A program made the translations under genes and the position numbers. A stretch of 33,898 nt of DNA from Bacillota bacterium (GTDB lineage: Bacteria; Bacillota; Clostridia; Lachnospirales; Lachnospiraceae), in NCBI GenBank assembly GCA_023450835.1, contig JAEXGM010000018.1:1-33898 (forward strand). The letters run 5' to 3'. The first letter of the stretch is position 1. Each line of letters opens with the position of its first letter. This document shows positions 16,576 through 24,808 of the stretch, piece by piece. The notes under the pieces were generated by a model. That model saw only the letters and a list, made by a program, of their open reading frames with translations, had not been told where the DNA came from and did no database searches.

Positions 16576-18604
16576 GATAATAGCCCTCCTTTACTAGTGA
16601 TACTACAAAATCCATAACCTGATTAATCAGTGCCATCAGGATAAAACCTGCCGCCAGTACAAGAAGCATGGTAAAGACAGTGAGCAAGATACATTTAAAT
16701 GTATTTTTATAGCTATAAGCCTGTATCTCCTTAATCATAACGGTGATTAATATTGCCATACCGGCAAAGATAAAGAAATTCAAAAACTGAATGATAAAGC
16801 CTTCATTAAAGGTAAGCATGTGGCTCAGAATAATAATTACCGGCTTTAAGAAAATATAGGGCGCCAGGCAATAAGCATAGGCATTGTATATATTCTGAAA
16901 GGAACCCTCTCCGTCCTGTATGGAACAGATCATATTGCAGCAGACCATACTTAACAGGAAGAAGCCAAATACCGTAATAAAGTCCGTACCAAGTTCATAA
17001 TAGCCATCTATAATGTTCTTGAACAAAAATCCGCTGTAGTACTTGTTTATCACATAAATCCCAAAGAACAACAGGTACAAAAGCGTGGAGGACCAGATAC
17101 TGACTTTTCTCTCGAATTTTATTCCGTAAAAAGCGTCTGCCGGATTCTTCGGGATGTATTTTAAGTAAGCCATCTGTTTTAAGAACTTTCTGTTTTGAAG
17201 GCGTTCAATACCTTCTGAAAACTTCTTAAGGAATGGAACTTTATTTTTTGTCTTTTTATAAAGCTTTCGAAGTATGTAAAGGGCCAGAAGAATTTCCAGT
17301 ATCATGACTACATTTTTACGAATCCAACTGTTACGCAGCTCCCAGAAAGCATCGGAATATCCGGTGTAATCACCGCCAAGTCTTGCGGCACCTAACGCCT
17401 TCCCGTAATCCTCCAGGCGGTAATAAGCCTTTCCGATTCCTTTCTGTGCATAGTCAAAAAGGCTGTTTTTGCTTAAGACCTTTTCCCAGGGCTGCTGACT
17501 TTCCGTATAAAAGCCCTCCTGATAAAGATTAAGAGCTTCATGTACGGTCTTAGCATACTCTGTCTGTATAAATACCGTGATATTGGCCTGTTCGGAATCC
17601 AGCACATACAGTCTTCCCTGACTGTCGGTGTCAATAGCAGAGGGAGCGGTAAACAAACCGGTTCGGTTATTTCCGTCATCCTTGCCGCCGAATAAGAATA
17701 ACAAGGCCTGGTCTCTGGTATATTCCGCAATGTATCCGTCTTTGGATACCGTATACATATTTTCAATATTCCCCACGGCAATGTCTGTCACAAGCTGGTC
17801 ATAATAGCCGCCGTTTAACATATTCTTACCGGCCATATTAAACTTCTTGATTCCGTCCTTTGCTGTTCCCTGGGTTACCGTATATAAAAGACCGTTACTG
17901 TCAATTTCAATATTGCTGGCTGCCGCCGGCACATTCTGCTGGAGGCTTTTCTTCATCTCCTCCGTAAAGGCAAAGCGCTTTAGAATCTGTGTAAAGCTGG
18001 TATAGGTATAATTGGCACCAAAATATCCATAAAAGTCTCCTTCCGCACTAAAGGAAAGGATTCCGTTTCCATTTCCCTCGGACAGCGAATAGATACCTCC
18101 TGCTGCATTTACCGCAAGCTTAACAGGTGCGTACCGGTTGTCTTTTCCAAAAAGGGGACTTACCGGCTTCTCAAAGGCTTTTACAAAATTGCCTGCCTTA
18201 TCGTATACCATGACCTTCTGTAATTTAGGGTCCGCCACATATAGATTCTCCTTCTGGTCTACAAAGAGCCCTGTAGGAGATTTCAAGTCACCTTTGACGG
18301 TACTTATAAGGTTACCTGCCATGTCACAGATTAAGACTCTGGCATTGCCGGTGTCCGCAATATATAGCCTGCTGTCATTCCAGATAAATAAATCCGAAGG
18401 ATTCTTTAACTGCTCCTCACCGAATTTGTCATAGACCATAGAAGGCACATAGCCGTCCTGTGTATTGATAAACCAGCCGTTCTTGTCAATTGTCAGTGTT
18501 GTATACGGTGCTTCTGCCCCATTTACCGTCAAAGGATGCAAAATGAGAACAATAACTGCCAGTATACAAGGCAAACATTTTCTTAATTTTAATAGACGTC
18601 TCAC
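16565..18604 (-). CDS. NHL-repeat/TPR/YIP1-domain membrane protein
   Basis: The likely start is a GTG at 18604 with AAAAGGAG 6 nt upstream; longer in-frame ATGs overlap the preceding permease. The 679-residue product has a signal peptide (MRRLLKLRKCLPCILAVIVLI...). It continues with an extracellular NHL-type beta-propeller (about residues 60-340; repeats such as NPSDLFIWNDSRLYIADTGN, SPTGLFVDQKENLYVADP and APSAIDTDSQGRLYVLDSEQ). A TPR-like helical stretch (about 350-415), one TM segment and a C-terminal YIP1-type bundle of about five membrane helices (after NPADAFYGIKFERK) complete it. It sits between permease and DUF5696 genes, so it may form a membrane platform for the transporter or for glycan processing. 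Its molecular role is unknown. Confidence 0.82.
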   Translation of the reverse strand: MRRLLKLRKCLPCILAVIVLILHPLTVNGAEAPYTTLTIDKNGWFINTQDGYVPSMVYDKFGEEQLKNPSDLFIWNDSRLYIADTGNARVLICDMAGNLISTVKGDLKSPTGLFVDQKENLYVADPKLQKVMVYDKAGNFVKAFEKPVSPLFGKDNRYAPVKLAVNAAGGIYSLSEGNGNGILSFSAEGDFYGYFGANYTYTSFTQILKRFAFTEEMKKSLQQNVPAAASNIEIDSNGLLYTVTQGTAKDGIKKFNMAGKNMLNGGYYDQLVTDIAVGNIENMYTVSKDGYIAEYTRDQALLFLFGGKDDGNNRTGLFTAPSAIDTDSQGRLYVLDSEQANITVFIQTEYAKTVHEALNLYQEGFYTESQQPWEKVLSKNSLFDYAQKGIGKAYYRLEDYGKALGAARLGGDYTGYSDAFWELRNSWIRKNVVMILEILLALYILRKLYKKTKNKVPFLKKFSEGIERLQNRKFLKQMAYLKYIPKNPADAFYGIKFERKVSIWSSTLLYLLFFGIYVINKYYSGFLFKNIIDGYYELGTDFITVFGFFLLSMVCCNMICSIQDGEGSFQNIYNAYAYCLAPYIFLKPVIIILSHMLTFNEGFIIQFLNFFIFAGMAILITVMIKEIQAYSYKNTFKCILLTVFTMLLVLAAGFILMALINQVMDFVVSLVKEGYYRGR

Positions 18605-18620
18605 AAGTTTCTCCTTTTCG

Positions 18621-19508
18621 TCAGTCATCCTGAAAGATTCTGCGGGCAAATCTGGATATGCTGTAGATTACTAAGAGCAATACCAACGATACGCAGGAAG
18701 CATAGCCCATCTCATAACGGATAAAGCCGTAATCCTCAATATGGTTTACAATTAACTGTCCCGAATACAGGGGAGTAGGGTTGGCACCGCTTAACTGCAC
18801 ACCGATGGCCCCTACCGAGAAGGTATTTACCACCGCCATAACCGCAGCAAAGAGCATCTGAGGCTTCATCATGGGTATGGTAATATAAAACATTTCCTGA
18901 AAACGGTTGCGAAGTCCGTCAATGGAAGCCGCCTCGTAAACTTGAGTATCAATGTTTAAGATACCTGCAAGGATTGCTAAAAATCCCACACCCATACTGC
19001 TCCATAAGGATACAATTATCATAATGGTAAGCAGGTATTTTGCATCGGTAAGAAAGAGAATAGGCTCATTGGTAATTCCCAAATCCATTAACAGGTAGTT
19101 TATGTAACCCATCTGGTCTCCTGCAAAGATAATCTTCCAGACCACCGCCATGGCAATACCTGAGGTCATGGAGGGGGAATAGATGAGCAGTGCCAGTATA
19201 GTTCTTGGTACTTTACTGACCTGGGCTAACATCCAGGCTAACAAAAAGGAAAGTGCATAGCCTACCGGGCCTACGATAAAGGCAAAAATACAGGTGTTAG
19301 GCAAGACCTTCTGCATAAAGATATCATCCTGAGTCAGAAGGTTAATGTAGTTTAACAAACCTACGAAGTTCGGCCTTTCTACCGCATTATAATTGGTGAA
19401 GCTTAAAACAATGGCTGCTATAATGGGCACAATGATAAAAATTACAAACAACAGTAAATAGGGAAGTAAAAAGTAATATGCGATATTTATTCCGGATTTT
19501 TTCTTCAT
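18621..19508 (-). CDS. CUT1 sugar ABC transporter permease, MalF type
   Basis: The start at 19508 overlaps the stop of the binding-protein gene (ATGA) and has AGAGGA 9 nt upstream; an ATG at 19517 is too close to that site. The 295-residue protein has six membrane segments, the PYLLLFVIFIIVPIIAAIVLSF N-terminal signature and the EAA loop YEAASIDGLRNRFQEMFYITIPMMKP. It is coupled to the 964-residue binding protein upstream and followed after 16 nt by the YIP1 gene. Its MalG partner is not adjacent; the one at 9781-10644 is the best candidate. Confidence 0.93.
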   Translation of the reverse strand: MKKKSGINIAYYFLLPYLLLFVIFIIVPIIAAIVLSFTNYNAVERPNFVGLLNYINLLTQDDIFMQKVLPNTCIFAFIVGPVGYALSFLLAWMLAQVSKVPRTILALLIYSPSMTSGIAMAVVWKIIFAGDQMGYINYLLMDLGITNEPILFLTDAKYLLTIMIIVSLWSSMGVGFLAILAGILNIDTQVYEAASIDGLRNRFQEMFYITIPMMKPQMLFAAVMAVVNTFSVGAIGVQLSGANPTPLYSGQLIVNHIEDYGFIRYEMGYASCVSLVLLLVIYSISRFARRIFQDD

Positions 19509-22399
19509 TTTAACCATTCCTCTACCATTTGGACGTCAGGGACAATAAGGTCTTTGATTTTATTCCCATCCTTATCCACATAGCCAAACTCCTCCAATTT
19601 TCTCGCAAGCTCCCGGTTTATCTTCTTCTGGGCACTGTCCACCGCACTTCGAAGATTTGCATTCTGCGTTACTACCTGCACAAGGACATTTCCTAACTCT
19701 CTTTCGATAATATAACCTCCCGGTACTCTTGGTGCCTCATAGGTCCAGGATATCTGCTTTACAATGGTATCTTTGAATTTTGAGTTCCAGGGTGACGCCT
19801 TGATTGCCTCCAGATTCGCTGAATTCCAGAGATATTCGTTTCCAAGGGTGGATTGCAGGGTAAAAGCAAATTCTGTCTGAACATCTGTAGAGGTCCACCA
19901 GTCAATGAATTTCCAGGCTGCCTCATTGCTGTCATTTTTCTTAAAGACCACACAGCTTTCTGCTGCTCCCGAAGTATAGCGCAGCACATTGCCGTCCTCA
20001 TCCTCAACTCCCGGGTAAGGTGCTATATCCCAGGAATCCGCAAGCTCCGGAGCTGCATTGGTAAGCAGGTTAAAGGTTGCGTAATCAGAGGTGCCAATGG
20101 GCATTCTGCCGTCACGAAATGCCTGGTAGAAGCTTAATACTTCGTATTTCATATCATAAATAGTAAAATTCTCTGTTAATTCCTTCAGGCCTTTCAGCAC
20201 ACCCGGAGTCTCCAGGTCAATCTGAGTACTGCCGGATTCCATCAGCTTTCCGCCGTTCTGGAAGATAAAAGGTGTGGTAGTGTTATAGCCCTTTACCAGG
20301 AAGTTCGCCACATGGGTGTTAAATCCAAGCCCCATGCGTTCCAGCTGGGGAAGCATCTTTCTCACATCCTCCATGGTATCCGGTACTTTAAGCCCCAAGG
20401 AATCCATAATATCCGTCCGGTAGAACAATACATAGAAGTTAAAGGTCTCCGGAACCGCATAGACTCCGTCATCACATACTCCCGGTATCAGCATACCCGG
20501 TGCGAACCGATTTCCCACTTCTTTAAAATTGTCATACTGGCGCATATTCTCCAGGGCACCTCTTAAGGCCAGGTCGTATACATAGCCGGAACTGATTCCC
20601 ACGGCAGCATCCGGAGCTTTGCCGGAAGCGTTAGCCAGTATCAATTTCTGCTGGTCAGGGACAATGGAGAGATTTACGTTAATTCCGTATTTCTTTGTAA
20701 ACTCTGTATCTGCCATTCTTTGCATGATTTCAAGGTACTGCCTCGGACGTGCTACCCAGATATCCAGGGTGTCATTTTCCTCCTTGTAGGAGGGTGCATA
20801 GTCCTGAGTGGTGAAGGAAGCAAAAAGCCTTCTGACAGTAAGGGATAACTTCTGAAAAACACCGGGCTTTTTAGGAAACTCCGCATCCTCCTGGTACAGG
20901 AAGAGTTTATCCAGCCCTAATTCCCCAACGCTTAGTTTCTCAATGACATTGTTTACATTCTGCCTTGTAGAGCTGTTGCCATAAGAAAACAGATTCAGCT
21001 TTTTAGGCAGGTCATTGGGCTTTTTAGCAAGTTTTCTTAAGTTAGAGGAAGCGACCTTTAACTGAGACAGCTCGGCAATATTATTTTCCTCAGGATTTAA
21101 GGCTGAAAGGCTCTCATGGACTTTATCCAGGGTGTCTGCCCAGGTGAGCAGCTTATTCTTTATATCAAAACCATAAGGCTCTAAGTCAAAATCTCTGTAT
21201 TTATCGGAATTTCCTCCTGTGATTTTGTTAATCTCAAGAGCCAGATTATTCATTTCTTTCGCAACGATATTTAATATCTTGATGGCGTATCTTACGTTAT
21301 CGAGGGATACTAAAAGGGTAATGGTATGTTTGCCTTCGCTTAAATAAACGGCGTTTCCTTCCTCATTACCGGTTAGAAGCCTGGTAAACTTCTTGGAATA
21401 GGGAAAGGCAACATTTTCATAAGAAGCAGAGGGAATCTTTCCATCTATGTATATATTGCGGTAGGAGCTAAAACCCGACTTGGTGCTCTGACGATAGTCA
21501 AAAGCGAGGTTATAATAACCTTCTTTCTTCACCTCCACATCATAGGTAATGCTGGTTCCGCCGGTCTTAAAAGACTCTTCTGCCACTATATTTAATACTT
21601 TCAGTTTTGGGTTATAAGGCGTTACATCCGTATTGAACTCTGCAGCGCTTCTGATATTGGGAGAGTTCTTGCTGGTCATATCTTCCGCCTCTTTGATAAC
21701 CAGTTCCTCTCCATCGGCTCTTTTTCCGGAATCCAAGACAGTTTTCGCTTCCCCTTCCAGGTAGAGGCTGCCAAGTTCTATAGAGCCCTCATTTGCCTTA
21801 AAGGTCAGGGTATTCTCCCCTTCCGTCAGGTACAAAAGCATGGGATCACTGTACAAATATGCCGTATCGTGAATATAAGCTTTTTTCCATTCTTTCACCT
21901 TCGTGGGCATCGGAAGACATTCGTTTCCATACCTGTCATACTCTATGGTACCGGGTACCCAGGTGTCTCCGAGAAAGATTCGCTTTAGCTCATCATAAGG
22001 ATATTCTCCGTTGACCTCCAGTGAGATGTTGGTCGATAACAGGTTATCTCCCAAGGTCTGATAATCAAATCCAAGGACATAAAGGGCCGCCTGCTTAACA
22101 TTGACCTTTACCTGTACTTCACTGCCCTCTTCCACTACCCTATTGTCCATCTGCAAATCATCGGCGGTATAGGTAATATCCTCTCCCTGATAGCTCTCTC
22201 CCCGGTATTTATCAAGATATCTTTCATAATCCGTATCCGTTATATCTCCCATGGACAGATAAGTATCCCGAAGTGCCATAATATCCGCTTTTCCGTCTGC
22301 CTTTGCTGCATTTACAGTCTGTACCGAATTTCCGCCGGTACCGGTGAAAATAATTGCGGCTATTAATAGAATGGCTATTATATGTTTTATTTTTCCCAT
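19505..22399 (-). CDS. Large secreted solute-binding protein with N-terminal carbohydrate-binding-like modules
   Basis: A 964-residue protein, about twice the normal length of a CUT1 binding protein. It has a signal peptide (MGKIKHIIAILLIAAIIFTGTGG) but no lipobox Cys. Two beta-rich modules follow: about 60-215, and about 230-380 with FKTGGTSITYDVEVKKEGYY and SEGKHTITLLVSL, resembling CBM35/CBM6-like folds. After a helical linker, about residues 540-960 form the solute-binding domain (DTLDIWVARPRQY, LANASGKAPDAAVGISSG, MPIGTSDYATFNLL). AAGGAG lies 8 nt before the ATG. It is coupled to the permease gene by a 4-nt overlap. Role inferred: capture of a long glycan chain and hand-over to the permease. 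How it stays at the cell surface without a lipid anchor is unclear. Confidence 0.87.
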   Translation of the reverse strand: MGKIKHIIAILLIAAIIFTGTGGNSVQTVNAAKADGKADIMALRDTYLSMGDITDTDYERYLDKYRGESYQGEDITYTADDLQMDNRVVEEGSEVQVKVNVKQAALYVLGFDYQTLGDNLLSTNISLEVNGEYPYDELKRIFLGDTWVPGTIEYDRYGNECLPMPTKVKEWKKAYIHDTAYLYSDPMLLYLTEGENTLTFKANEGSIELGSLYLEGEAKTVLDSGKRADGEELVIKEAEDMTSKNSPNIRSAAEFNTDVTPYNPKLKVLNIVAEESFKTGGTSITYDVEVKKEGYYNLAFDYRQSTKSGFSSYRNIYIDGKIPSASYENVAFPYSKKFTRLLTGNEEGNAVYLSEGKHTITLLVSLDNVRYAIKILNIVAKEMNNLALEINKITGGNSDKYRDFDLEPYGFDIKNKLLTWADTLDKVHESLSALNPEENNIAELSQLKVASSNLRKLAKKPNDLPKKLNLFSYGNSSTRQNVNNVIEKLSVGELGLDKLFLYQEDAEFPKKPGVFQKLSLTVRRLFASFTTQDYAPSYKEENDTLDIWVARPRQYLEIMQRMADTEFTKKYGINVNLSIVPDQQKLILANASGKAPDAAVGISSGYVYDLALRGALENMRQYDNFKEVGNRFAPGMLIPGVCDDGVYAVPETFNFYVLFYRTDIMDSLGLKVPDTMEDVRKMLPQLERMGLGFNTHVANFLVKGYNTTTPFIFQNGGKLMESGSTQIDLETPGVLKGLKELTENFTIYDMKYEVLSFYQAFRDGRMPIGTSDYATFNLLTNAAPELADSWDIAPYPGVEDEDGNVLRYTSGAAESCVVFKKNDSNEAAWKFIDWWTSTDVQTEFAFTLQSTLGNEYLWNSANLEAIKASPWNSKFKDTIVKQISWTYEAPRVPGGYIIERELGNVLVQVVTQNANLRSAVDSAQKKINRELARKLEEFGYVDKDGNKIKDLIVPDVQMVEEWLK

Positions 22400-22413
22400 A
22401 TGTTTCTCTCCTT

Positions 22414-24645
22414 TTATAAGGATAAATCCCTGCGGACTCTATAATCTTCAAAGGCAAACCCTTCTCCTGTAGCTTCCAGCCCGGCTTTTCCGTGCAGATA
22501 ACCGTCAGCATCGGTAAAGGTAAGGATTATCCTGCCCTCTAATACAATGGCAAGGGTAGTGCCTTCTGCTCTGACAGAGAGTGCCAGAGTTCCGGGTTTT
22601 CCGCAGGGAAGACTGTAAAAGCCCAGCTGTTCCTCTCCATAACAGCAGCGGTACAGGTGTATTCCTTCCCTGTTCACTTTTATCCGATACCCAAAGAGGG
22701 AGGAGGTTACCTGGTCCGGAAACCAGGATTCCCTGGAAGTCCTTATATAGATGGATACATCTCCCGTAGGTGCATCGTTTCTATAAATTACAGTACTTAT
22801 TGTATAATCGTTAAATCCCTTATCTCCCACAAAGGCTCTTCCGAAATTCTCAGCACAGGTAAAACCGGAATATTTGGTAAGCATACTCTTATACCTCTTA
22901 TGTCCGTAAATCTCGATATCTTCTGTTACCAGCTGCCCTTCTTTAACCACTTCTATATCCGTAGTTTCTGCTGACTTCGTAAACAGGAAATAGTCAATCA
23001 GCATATCTTCCCCGCTTACGACAGCAATATCCTTTATTCCTCTTGTAAGCCATAAGACACCGGCCTTTACTTTCTCAAAGCCATTCTCGTCAGTTATGCC
23101 GGTAAGGTGAAAACGCAACGTCTCCTCCATATCCTCACAGGACATTATAAGGCAGTGGTCTTTCTTCCCGGCAGAAGCTCTTACAATTATCTGGTAGCAG
23201 CCATCTTCTTTTATATTTACATGGTAAAGAGCCTTTTTTCCCTTCTCAAAGACTGCCGCCTCCGAAAGGAATCCTTTTTCCTCCACCGGACACCCTGAAA
23301 GGTCTCCTGTTCCATGGACAGCATCCATTCTGCCGGGGATTGCTTTGGCCGCCAGCTTATCTCCCTTTCCGTCTGCAATACGGGATATACCAAAGAAGCC
23401 TGTTTCCATCTTCTCATTCATTAAAATACCAAGCTTACCCGCCCCTGTAACAGTTGTAAAACTGGTAAGGAGCATGTTATTCAGATAAACTTCCAGGGTG
23501 CTCTCGGAAGTTCTGGCAAGTCTGACTGCCATATAATTCAAGAAACTGACCGCACTATTTATCTGACCCTCACTCACAGTCAGGCCACCTTCTGTCATCT
23601 TATAGGTTCTATCGCAGCACAGCTCTATCTCACCCCAGGTATTTTCCCCATAACCGTATAGCAGAGTGAGGTTTCCGTCTTTTGTATTCACATTCAGTTC
23701 TGCCGTATAGGTCTTCGAGGTATCTGCTGTGGATACCAGGTATTTCCTGCCGTTTATATCCACCTGCTGAAAGTTTTCATTTCCCCTGCCGTAATAGTCC
23801 GGCATGGCAGGTGCTTCCTGCTCCCACCAGATGGGATTGCAGTACATCCTGGCCCCATTAAAGAAAAGGCGGTCAATGTTCATGCTTCTTTTTCTTGGTT
23901 TCGTATTAAGGTCAATATTGTGATAGGCTATGCAATAGCCGTCCAGGTCCGGTGCCAGAAAACTGGAACTGTGGCCAAGAGCATGAAATTCATCTCCCGT
24001 CTCCAGCAGCAGCGTATTGTCACTTAAGTTTACATACCCTCTATCCGGGCCCTTATCCGAGATACTGTAGACCACCCGGTAGCCTTTACTTAACAGGTGG
24101 TTGCCGGTATAGGTCAGATAATAAAGACCTTTTCTTTTTATTATCATGGGACCTTCCGTCCAGTAATTTAAGTAGCTTTCCGGTATTGTCTTCCCATTTA
24201 CCTCGATGGTGTCTGCCTTGGGCATATCATGAATTACAATCCCTTTATGGCCGGCCCTTAACAGATACCGCTTTCCGTCATCATCAATAAAGAAACTTCC
24301 GTCAATCATCAGTCCGTAGTTTTTACTTATCAGTTGAAAAGGTCCTTCCGGTCTTTCTCCTTCCAGCAGGTAATGACCGCTTCCAACCGGTGAAGTTACC
24401 ATATAAAACTTTCCATTACAGTAAGAGACCTCCGGCGCGTAGGCCCCGTCGATTTCCGGTGCGTCACAGACGCTCCCCAGATAATCAAAATCAACCAGAT
24501 TCTCTGATTTCCATGCCTTTATATGATTTCCGGCACTGGAACAGTACAGATAATAATATCCGTTAAACCTCATTATAAAGGGGTCCCCGCATTCATTTTC
24601 GGACCATTGGTTTTCCAACAGAAATGGATTTTTATATGTTCTCAT
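22414..24645 (-). CDS. Cytoplasmic GH43-family glycosidase with C-terminal beta-sandwich modules
   Basis: The start at 24645 has GGGAG 6 nt upstream and gives MRTYKNPFLLENQW; a longer frame to 24708 is unlikely. The 743-residue protein has no signal peptide. The N-terminal ~310 residues are a five-bladed GH43 catalytic domain: ECGDPFIMRFNGYYYLY (general base Asp21), MIDGSFFIDDDG (Asp115, pKa modulator) and WTEGPMIIKRKGLYYLTYTG (general acid Glu163). The rest is beta-rich. It contains one module near 320-430 and a CBM-like module ending with AGLEATGEGFAFEDYRV, as in laminin-G or concanavalin-like folds. It lies 14 nt before the binding-protein gene. Likely activity: alpha-L-arabinofuranosidase or beta-xylosidase on imported oligosaccharides. 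GH43 subfamily cannot be assigned by eye. Confidence 0.88.
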   Translation of the reverse strand: MRTYKNPFLLENQWSENECGDPFIMRFNGYYYLYCSSAGNHIKAWKSENLVDFDYLGSVCDAPEIDGAYAPEVSYCNGKFYMVTSPVGSGHYLLEGERPEGPFQLISKNYGLMIDGSFFIDDDGKRYLLRAGHKGIVIHDMPKADTIEVNGKTIPESYLNYWTEGPMIIKRKGLYYLTYTGNHLLSKGYRVVYSISDKGPDRGYVNLSDNTLLLETGDEFHALGHSSSFLAPDLDGYCIAYHNIDLNTKPRKRSMNIDRLFFNGARMYCNPIWWEQEAPAMPDYYGRGNENFQQVDINGRKYLVSTADTSKTYTAELNVNTKDGNLTLLYGYGENTWGEIELCCDRTYKMTEGGLTVSEGQINSAVSFLNYMAVRLARTSESTLEVYLNNMLLTSFTTVTGAGKLGILMNEKMETGFFGISRIADGKGDKLAAKAIPGRMDAVHGTGDLSGCPVEEKGFLSEAAVFEKGKKALYHVNIKEDGCYQIIVRASAGKKDHCLIMSCEDMEETLRFHLTGITDENGFEKVKAGVLWLTRGIKDIAVVSGEDMLIDYFLFTKSAETTDIEVVKEGQLVTEDIEIYGHKRYKSMLTKYSGFTCAENFGRAFVGDKGFNDYTISTVIYRNDAPTGDVSIYIRTSRESWFPDQVTSSLFGYRIKVNREGIHLYRCCYGEEQLGFYSLPCGKPGTLALSVRAEGTTLAIVLEGRIILTFTDADGYLHGKAGLEATGEGFAFEDYRVRRDLSL

Positions 24646-24655
24646 ACTTGGCTCC

Positions 24656-24760
24656 CAACTTCGTACTTTTCTTCCCACTAACAATCGTGCCTTTCCAACA
24701 CGCCTCATGTTTGTTGAAACTGTCTTTCATTTCCACACTAACCATCATGGGGCGTGCTGC
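24656..24760 (-). repeat. Candidate degenerate intergenic repeat
   Basis: This part of the 163-nt gap between the GH2 and GH43 genes contains CCACTAACAATCGTGCC and TTTCCACACTAACCATCATG. Both align with the gap before the dGTPase gene (TTTTCACACTAAAAACTATGCC near 31010-31031; 24 of 33 positions for the best stretch) and more loosely with 13373-13440. No gene or terminator with a T-tract is seen here. Confidence 0.35.
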
Positions 24761-24808
24761 AAACTGCCAGCAGTATCCAGCGCAATTAAAGTGGAAATCG
24801 TCTATTTA

